Below, in pieces: positions 56,640-64,000 of a stretch of DNA of 64,000 nt (positions are counted from its first letter, which is position 1; every line of letters begins with the position of its first letter). Position numbers and translations under genes: made by a program. The stretch comes from Gonatopus flavifemur. Its lineage: Eukaryota > Arthropoda > Insecta > Hymenoptera > Dryinidae. The stretch lies in NCBI GenBank assembly GCA_018340375.1, contig JAFFJZ010000046.1, positions 930,001 through 994,000 on the forward strand, given 5' to 3'. Under the pieces are notes generated by a model, which ran no database searches, was not told the origin of the DNA, and was given only the letters and a program-made list of their open reading frames with translations.

Positions 56640-57232
56640 AGTTGATGAACGGAATAAAAAAACGGTGTAGGATGAATAATCAGTGTGGGAAAAGAGAAAC
56701 AAAGGGACAAAGAAAGTGGAGAAGTGAATGTGAGTGTCTTAATGAGGGGAGAAAGTTTTAATTCCGTGAATATTATGTGATAGATAAACGGATGGGTTAA
56801 GGAAAGATTTTGTTTCCGGAGTGGAAGTTATATAGTTGTTTATGAAGACAACGAGTGACATCCAACGGGGAAGATTGAGTATATAGAGTAGCAGAGAAGT
56901 AGATCAGAAGATAAGGGAGAAGGCTGATAAGAAAATTCAGGCAGGAGCAAGAAACGCAACGGAGTAGAGTGGGGCAGATAGAGACGAAGGGTTGCAGGTT
57001 ATCAGGCGTTGGAGAAGCAGTTTTGATGAGAAAAAAAAAATGCGGGGTGAAGAAAATATAGAAAAACTGTTAGCGCGTGAAGGGAATGATATAGAACAAG
57101 GGATGAGGAATAGGTCAGTATCAACGGGGAGGGTAGATAAGATGACATGTTTCAATACTTCCCGAAGAAATTAAACCTTTTCCTAACCTGGAATATTATG
57201 TCACAAAAACAAACGAACGAATTAATAAATAC
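56640..57232 (+). mobile_element. Fragment of a purine-rich non-LTR element
   Basis: Strong purine bias on the plus strand (GGAGAAG/GAAGAA words), short broken frames rich in Arg, Glu and Lys, and a terminal 'aaacaaacgaacgaattaataaata' style A-rich tail just before the RTE copy. The bias matches the 3' element piece at 61346-62064. Assignment is weak. Confidence 0.35.
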
Positions 57233-59969
57233 ATGATGGCGCTCTCTCGGGTAAAATATTCCGGAGGTAAACTAGTCTCTCGTTCGGATCTCCGGGTGGA
57301 GGCTGCTCGAGGAAGCGTCATCAGCAAAGAACGAAAACCGAAGAATAAGATAGGGAGAGAAACAACATTCTTCGAGTCGGAGCGTGGAATGTTAGATCAC
57401 TGAGGCGAGCGAGAAAATTAGAAAATTTGGAATTAGGAATGAATAGGTTGAATATAGACGTCATGGGGATTAGCAAAATGAGATGGCCACGAGAGGGCGA
57501 TTTCAGGAGTGGGGATTATAGAATAATTCATACAGGATCAAAGGACGGTCAAGCGGGTGAAGGAATTGTAATGCATAAAAGAGTAGGAAATAGAATAGGA
57601 AATTATTTGCAACATAATGAACGTGTGATGATGGTTAGAATCAGAACAAAACCGGTGGACACAGTCATAGTCCAAGTATACATGCCCACATCCGCATATT
57701 CGGAGGAAGATATTGAAAAAGCGTACGAAGCAATGGAGGAAGTGATAGAATGTGTGAAGGGAGGAGAGAATTTGATAGTGATGGGGGATTGGAATGCGGT
57801 AGTGGGACAAGGAAAAGAGGGCAACATAATAGGAGATTTTGCGTTAGGGAGGAGGAACGATAGAGGACAACGTTCAGTCGAATTTTGTGGAAATCATAAG
57901 ATGGTTATCACAAACACTTCATTTGAGAATCGTCCAAGAAGAATCCACACTTGGAAAATGCCAGGAGATACAGCAAGATACCAAATTGATTACATATTAG
58001 TGGAACAAAGATTTAGAAACCAAGTGAAAAACTGTAAAACTGATCCCAGTGCAGATATATATAGTGATCATAATATGTTGATGATGGAATGTTCTCTGGA
58101 ATTCACATCTCTGAAGAAGGAAAGGAAAATGCAGAAAAGATGGAATTTGAAGAACCTCAAGCAAAAACAAACACATGAGGCATTCGAGAGAATGTTGGAT
58201 GAAGAATTGAGAGATCAAAAAGAGAAAGACTTGGGAATAGAGAGGAGATGGACAAAGATGAAGGGGAATAGAAGAGAATGTGCGGATAAGATTTTGAAGA
58301 ATAATGGAGTAGAACCTAGGAACCCATGGCTAACGGGAGAAATTTTAGAATTGATAAATGAAAGAAGAAAATACAAGAAGAATGATAGCCAAGTAGGCCA
58401 GCAACGATACAAATCATTGAAAAATGAAAAATTAAGAGAATCGAGGGAAGCAAAAGAACAGTGGTTAGGAGAGACATGTCAGGAAATAGAAATAAAATTG
58501 CATTTAGGAAGAATAGATGAAGCATATAGGATTATTAGAAGATTTTTTGGACAAATGAAATCTAGAAGCAATAAGATTAGAAACTCTCTAGGACGACAAT
58601 TGATGAAAACGGAAGAGAAAATAGAACAGTGGATCAATCATTTGGGAGACTTGTACAGAGGAAACGATGATATAGCACTATGAGAGGAGGAGGAGGATGT
58701 AGATGAGGGAGAATTGGGAGATTCGATATTGAGATCAGAATTCGACAAGGCTTTGAAGGAATTGGAGAATAATAAAGCACCAGGCATAGATGGCATGAGT
58801 GTGGACCTTATGAAAGCCTCCAGTGAAGGAACTCGTGACGCACTGTTTGAATTGATTAGAGATATGTACGAAGAAGGAGGAGTACCGGAAGATTTCCAAA
58901 AGAATGAAATTGTCACTATTCCGAAAAAACAAGGGGTACACAAATGCGAGAACTACAGAACGATCAGTTTAACTTCATATGCTCCGAAAATACTGACCAA
59001 AATCATATACGGGAGGATGGAGAATGAAATAGAGAGTAGATTGGCAGAAGATCAGTTTGGTTTTAGAAAAAATAGGGGAACGCGAGAAGCAATTTCATCA
59101 CTTAGGGCAGTAATACAGAAAAGGATAGCGCAGAAGTAATCTGTGTACATAGGTTCTTCAGATATGCAAAAGGCTTCCGATCATGTGGACTGGGAGAAGA
59201 TGTTTGCGATCCTGAAGAAGGTGGGAATGAATTATAAAGATAGGAGAATAATATACGGATTATATAAGAATAAGTGCAATAATAGACATAGGGGGTCAGG
59301 GAGGGGGAGCACAAATAAGGAGAGGGGTGAGACAAGGATGCCCATTATCGCCACTGATTTTCAATGTATATATAGAAGACGCAATAGCTAAGTTCGTTTA
59401 CCGATGTCCCAAGTTACTCCAACTCGCTCCAAGTATTTTGGATTCGCTACTTCCAGTTTAAGCAACGAAATGATTGGTTTGGTACAAGTTGGAGCAACTC
59501 AGGGCACGTAGAACGAACGAACCTAATGAACGAAGTGAAGGAGGAAATTCAATCGGAATTACAGATTCAGGGAGAAAATATAAGTATGTTGAGATTCGTG
59601 GATGACATAGCTATACTTGCCACGAGTAGTACTGGGTTAGAAAATATTCTCAACACTATGAGAACAATATTATTGGAAAACTATTGTATGAATATAAATG
59701 AAGACAAAACAAAATTCATGATGTGTACAGCAGCGAAAACAGCTAGAAGGACGAAAATCAAAAGAGATACCGAGACAATTGAACAGGTGAAAGAATTCAA
59801 ATATCTAGGAAGCATAATTACAGAAAACGGCAAAAGGAGAAGAGATATAAGAGCAAGAATAGCACAAGGGGAACAGGCTTTCCACCAAAAGAAACCGTCA
59901 TTGTGCTCAAAAAATATAAGCTTAAGGAAGAAATTCTGGAAAAGTTATGTTTGGAGCACAGCATTATAG
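57233..59969 (+). pseudogene. RTE-type retrotransposon, endonuclease plus RT, 3'-truncated
   Basis: The frame is open from 57344 with no ATG before 57427 and matches the family from NNILRVGAWNVRSLRRARK. The AP-like endonuclease follows: QVYMPTSAYSEEDIEKAYE, IVMGDWNAVVGQGKEGN, RRIHTWKMPGDTARYQIDYI, YSDHNMLMME. After a TGA at 58681-58683 the RT continues in the same frame: KALKELENNKAPGIDGM, YRTISLTSYAPKILTK, EDQFGFRKNRGTREAI, a TAA at 59137-59139, then SDMQKASDHVDWEKM; a frameshift near 59278 leads to RRGVRQGCPLSPLIFN. A 127-bp MITE splits it at 59392. The RT box is FVDD instead of FADD. It stops where the CR1-type element begins at ~59970. Confidence 0.82.
59392..59518. mobile_element. 127-bp MITE in RTE reverse transcriptase
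   Basis: Inverted ends around GTTCGTTTACCGATGTCCC and GTTCGTTCTACGTGCCCTG, with ACTCCAACTCG/CAAGTTGGAG just inside. The RT frame on either side (IEDAIA and MNEVKEEI) is contiguous in the other copies, proving insertion. The 8-bp flanks agree at only about 5 of 8 bases. Confidence 0.65.
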
Positions 59970-61345
59970 GAAAACCTATGGGGCAAATACAGTATAGTAT
60001 TTTACAGCGGTTCTGAATAACTAGCAACAATAAAAAGAACTTACAAAACTAATTAAAAGCCAATAAATTCACTTCACATGCTCTCTAGATCTAAATGATT
60101 CATTCCATTTTATACTAGCATTCATAATTCAAACATAAAATCATCATTCGAGTCATTGACCCGATCATGAGTAGATATTTAGATCTCTTTTGAAGGAAGC
60201 AAGAGTTGGCTGATTCCGAATGTGGGTTGGGAGTGAGTTCCAAAGTCTTGCAGCTGAAATCGTAAATGATTTCCCATACGTTGAGGTACGATGAAGGGGG
60301 ATAACTAGAGCGTTACGATCAGATATAGTATCGAAGGTTGAGTGTTGATAGGTGAATTTGAAACGATTATAGAGAGATGACGGTAATCGTGTTCTCAACA
60401 TCTGATATACAGATGAACCAAGAAAGTATTCACGTCGTTCCTTCAACTTCAACCAACGTAACCTCAGAAAATAGGGAGTTATGTGTTCATCTCGCTTAAC
60501 ATTGAAAATCAAACGGACGCAAGCATTAAAGGAGCGTTGTGGTTTTACATTCACTGTCTCCGTTATATCCGTGAAAACAAGACAGCAATAGTCAAATTAA
60601 GGGATAATTAGACTAGCTACCAATTTAGCTTCCATGTTGATTGAGAGAAGATGGCCATTCAGTCTCAACTGATATAGGGCACGATGAACTTTTCTCCGTA
60701 GATCTAACACATGTTCACTCTAATTCAACGCTGAAGAAAGAGTGACGTCCAACGTTTTGATTCGATTGACATAGGGGATCGACACATCCCCTACACAGAT
60801 TTTAGGTAGGTTATCAATTTCGAGTGAATTGATATACGTGGAAGATCCAAGGATCATGCATTTTGTTCTGTTGGGATTCAATTTCAAAGAGTTATTATTG
60901 CATCACTCAACAATGCGTTTTATTTCAAGATTAATCACGACAATAGTATCACTCGATAAATGAGGAAGGCAATCGAAATATATTTGTAAATCATCTGCAT
61001 ATTCACATATTTTACAAAACTGTATGGACTCATTGATATCTTTCAGATAAAGAGCGAATAACAGCGGTCCCAACACTGAACCTTGGGGCACACCCGAGTT
61101 TACTGGGATCCAGCTAGTGATCCCCGCCGGAGTTTTAACCGCTAGATACCTTCCAGCTAGATAACTCCAGAACCAGCACAATACAGATCTAGATATCTCA
61201 AATTTTGCAAGTTTTTTAATCAGCAACGCATGATTAACAGTGTCAAATGCTTTAGGAAAGTGAAAACACACAAGTATCGTTACCATACGCTGATCAACTC
61301 CCTCACGAATATCATCGATAATATTGATGAGTGCTGTTTGTGTAG
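59970..61345 (-). pseudogene. CR1/Jockey-type reverse transcriptase, 5'-truncated
   Basis: Minus strand: ALINIIDDIREGVDQRMVTI, PKAFDTVNHALLIKKL, SGVPQGSVLGPLLFALYLKD and CEYADDLQIYFD (YADD catalytic box), then a frameshifted middle (KLNPNRTKCMILGSS, KICVGDVSIPYV) and the tail SFNACVRLIFNVKRDEH, FTISAARLWNSLPTHIR and FKRDLNIYS. Order and motifs are of the Jockey superfamily (CR1-like). It ends in 'ctgtatttgccccatagg' against the RTE copy. Two or more lesions between 60903 and 60554. Confidence 0.78.
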
Positions 61346-62064
61346 AATTATGCTACACATAAGAGGAGAGGAGGTGAAGAGGAGAGTGGAGGAAGGGGAA
61401 GATGTATATAAGGGATCAGAGGAGAGGGATACACATGTGCAAGGTCGAGGAAATTGGGGCAGAATAGTGAAGTCAGAATATAATGTTTGGTATAAGGAGG
61501 TATAGACAAGAGGTGAACCAAGGTATCATGAAGTGAAGGAAGGGGGACAGAAGAAGAAATGTAGAATAGCAAGATTCAGGCTGGGGAATGAGATGAGAGA
61601 GAGGAAATACTGAGGGAGAGAGGAAGGAAGGATTTTTAGAGTATGTGGGTGGGAGCCAGAGTCATGGGAGCATGTGATAGAAAGACGGGGTAAAACAGTG
61701 GGGGAAAATGGAGAGCATATACAAGAGAAAATAAGAAGGATTTGAGAGGATGATGGGTCAGGGGAACATTGGATGATGAAATTAGAGAGCATAAGGGAGG
61801 GGAGGGAAAGAGGTGATGAGATGATGGAGGGATTGGGGAGGGGTGAGAGTGTATGAGAGAGGAGTGAGAGCGCACATGCACAAACACGCACACGGAGTCG
61901 AAAAAAGGAAAGGAGAGAATGTTGTAGGTTCAAGTAGAAGCTAAGTAGAGTTAAGGTATAGAATTAGGAATCAATATGTAAGGAAAATTATAGTGAGAAA
62001 AAGCGAAGGCGCTCTAGACAATGTGGAGAGTGCCTGAAAGAAGTTAATGAAATATATCTATCTA
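61346..62064 (+). pseudogene. 3' end of a non-LTR element with TATC tail
   Basis: Purine-rich. Frames in succession read EEGEDVYKGSEERDTHVQG, NWGRIVKSEYNVWYKEV, ARFRLGNEMRERKY and GWEPESWEHVIE, the cysteine-containing C-terminal region after RT in a non-LTR family I associate with hymenopteran genomes. Several stops and frameshifts. Ends in 'atatatctatctatc', a simple-repeat tail, into which the next mariner inserted. Confidence 0.6.
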
Positions 62065-63316
62065 TCAGGTATGGAAGTATGAAACCGGAATTTTTGTACA
62101 GAAAAAACACGTTTATTGTAATGATATGATACAAAGTAACTCATTCAAAGGATTGTCCGTCGCTATGTATACATTTTTTCCATCTTTCTGGCAATTTGTG
62201 GATTCCGCGCCAAAAGAACTGTTGCTCTTTTGAGGCAAACCAGTCATCGAGCCATTTTCGTACATCTTCGTGAGAAGTAAAGCGCTGCTCAGCGAGTGCG
62301 TGTCCCATCGATGCAAACAAGTAGTAATCGGATGGGACAAAGTCCGGTGAGTAAGGCGCCTGCTGAAGAATCTCCCAACGGAACGACTCCATCGTTTACC
62401 GGACCTGTTTTGCTTTGTTTGCTGGTGCATTGTCATGCAGCAAAATCACCTTGTGTTGTCTTTGTTGGTATTCTGGTCGGTGTTCACGCAAAACTCGATC
62501 CAAATCGATTGTTTGTTGTCGGTAGCGTTGAGTATTGACAGTTTCCTCAGGTTTCAGCAGCTCGTAGTAGATTACGCCCTTCTGATTCCACAAAACACAC
62601 AGCATTGTCTTCGGTCCGTAGCGGTTTGGTCTTGCCGTCGATGTTGATGGTTCATCCGGGATAACCCATGACTTTTCGCGCTTAGGATTCTCGAAATATA
62701 TGCACTTTTCATGGCCAGTCACAATTCGATGGAGAAATGACTTTCTTTGGAACCTGGCGAGCAGCATTTCGCATGATGTTTTGCGGTTTTCCTGCTGTCT
62801 TCCGTTGAGTCCATGTGGAACCCATTCCCCCACCTTTTGTATCTTTCCCATGGCTTTCAATCGAAGGGAGATGGCTTTTCGGGTCACCTTCAACTGATCC
62901 GCCCGTTGTTGTTGTGTTTGAGCGTCGTCTTCGTCCAACAAGGCTTGCAGGTCAACGTCTTCAAACTTTTCCGGTGGTCTCCCACGTTCTTTGTTCCTGA
63001 CGTCAAAATCGCCACTTTTGAACCGTTTGAACCACTCGAAACACTCTGTTTCACCGAGAGCATGCTCACCAAACGCCTCCACAGATGAAAACAGAAAAGT
63101 AGTGCTGTCCGCAAATCGTAATTTGTTGGCACAAAACTCGACATGTTTTACCTCCAATGAACAATGCTCATGAATAAAACTCGTGTTATTGTGAGTTGGA
63201 AATCTTTGTCGGATATCAATACAATAACAAGACACCGCTGACGTGATGTGTCGGTAACTGCATCGACATCCAGCGCCACCTATGGGCAAACTCCGGTTCC
63301 ATACTTACACACCTGG
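62065..63316 (-). mobile_element. Mariner 4, inactive
   Basis: Ends TCAGGTATGGAAGTATG and (inverted right end) CCAGGTGTGTAAGTATG, ~32 bp with mismatches, flanked by TA (62063-62064, 63317-63318) within a TATC tract. 1,252 bp. Confidence 0.88.
62141..63144 (-). pseudogene. Mariner 4 transposase, catalytic D lost
   Basis: ATG 63144 (MSSFVPTNYDLRTALLF), a frameshift near 63095, then EHALGETECFEWFKRF, VTRKAISLRLKAM, WVPHGL, TGHEKC where TGDEKW is expected (first catalytic Asp replaced by His), LLHDNAPAN, a stop near 62396 and, in the next frame, YSPDFVPSDYYLF. Dead at the active site and broken in frame. Confidence 0.88.
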
Positions 63317-63318
63317 TA

Positions 63319-63492
63319 TCTATCACAAGGCAAGATGATCCCCCGAATCCACCTCGAAGGCGTAGTCGTAATTCGAACTCCACCCTCGCACACCCGTCCG
63401 CTTCAACGATGTGAACATGCTCTTAACCCTTTGCGGCATACGTTTTTCAGAAGGATGGTTTCTCATTGAACTTGGTATATATGGGTTTTTGA
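63319..63492. other. Short unique stretch before the satellite
   Basis: Begins with the remaining TATC bases of the microsatellite tail. No gene recognised. Confidence 0.35.
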
Positions 63493-64000
63493 GGTCGCTG
63501 ATTACGAATCTGGACTCAGATTCGCAAGATTCAAGATGGCGGATCCAAGATGGTGACAAAAAATTTCAAAACATGGTGGAATTCGCTGGAACTCACGTGT
63601 CAGCGATTTTTCGGGTTGCTGGTTACGAATCTGAACGCAGATTTGCAAAATTCAAGATGGCAGATTCAAGATGGCAGATTCAAGATGGCGGCGAAAAATT
63701 TTCAAAATTGGGGGATTTCGCTGAAACTTACGTGTTGGGGATTTTCCGGGTCGCTGATTACGAATCTGAACTCAGATCCCCAAAATTCGAAATGGCAGAT
63801 TCAATATGACGGCGAAAAATGAGAAAAATCGTGGAATTCCACTGAAACTTGCATGTCAGGGGTTTTTGGGTCGCTGATTACGAATCTAGACACGGATTTT
63901 CAAAATTGAGAATGGAGGATTCGTGATGGCGACGGAAAATTTGGAAAATTGCGGATTCCCGCTGGAAAATACGTGTCAGGGATTTTTCAGGTCGCCAATT
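63493..64000 (+). repeat. ~121-bp satellite, at least four units
   Basis: GGTCGCTGATTACGAATCTG recurs at 63493, 63614 (GGTTGCTGG variant), 63749, 63869 and about 63990: spacings 121, 135, 120 and 121. The longer unit carries an internal duplication of the 14-bp CAGATTCAAGATGG. Units contain AAGATGGCGG and end at the window edge, so the array continues. Confidence 0.85.

Noticed and set aside
61348..61933. Minus-strand serine/leucine/proline-rich open frames
   Set aside because: They arise from the purine bias of the plus-strand non-LTR element and show no domain.

Overview
This window is eukaryotic: spliced exons with GT-AG borders, multiple transposon superfamilies typical of arthropods, no operons. 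The only clear host gene is a fatty acyl-CoA reductase (FAR), of which three exons are visible (11866-17576). Together with the mix of Tc1/mariner, hAT, Gypsy, RTE-type and CR1/Jockey-type elements this points to an insect genome, repeat-rich and AT-rich. I cannot settle the order from sequence alone. Almost everything else is mobile DNA in successive, nested layers, and many insertions can be proven because they split a recognisable reading frame that rejoins when the insert and one copy of its target duplication are removed.

Layout, left to right. 1-2365: a frameshifted copy of a repetitive arthropod orphan protein family. 2940-10595: a head-to-tail cluster of DD41D Tc1/mariner-like elements (A, B, C) plus a long-armed foldback derivative (D), abutting one another at TATA junctions. 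The 3' untranslated regions of A and C carry a sequence that looks like the histone-mRNA 3' stem-loop. 11866-17576: FAR exons, with a 4.8-kb palindrome (1.7-kb arms) in one intron. 17600-20230: small inverted-repeat elements and the 3' end of an RTE-type retrotransposon. 20499-26547: a hAT element with a nested, intact mariner. 26840-29060: an RTE-type copy with a second mariner of the same family. 29733-34112: a second hAT element with a perfect 8-bp target duplication and CGATA-rich subterminal repeats.

37000-50343 (minus strand): one gene of a second widespread arthropod orphan family, cut into five pieces by a 1.7-kb foldback, a 227-bp MITE, a 9.7-kb Gypsy-type LTR retrotransposon (which itself holds an intact mariner) and a 248-bp MITE. 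51297-52206: a repeat shared with 36374-36975, again with a MITE inside. 52215-53815: a decayed PIF1-like helicase joined to a ubiquitin-specific-protease-like domain. 54660-62064: further RTE-type, CR1-type and other non-LTR copies, and a 540-bp palindrome. 62065-63316: a dead mariner inserted in a TATC microsatellite tail. 63493-64000: a ~121-bp satellite running off the window.

Two mariner transposases (23926-24963 and 42577-43638) are uninterrupted with all three catalytic aspartates, so the cut-and-paste families here were recently active. The Gypsy element, hAT elements and RTE copies are decayed.
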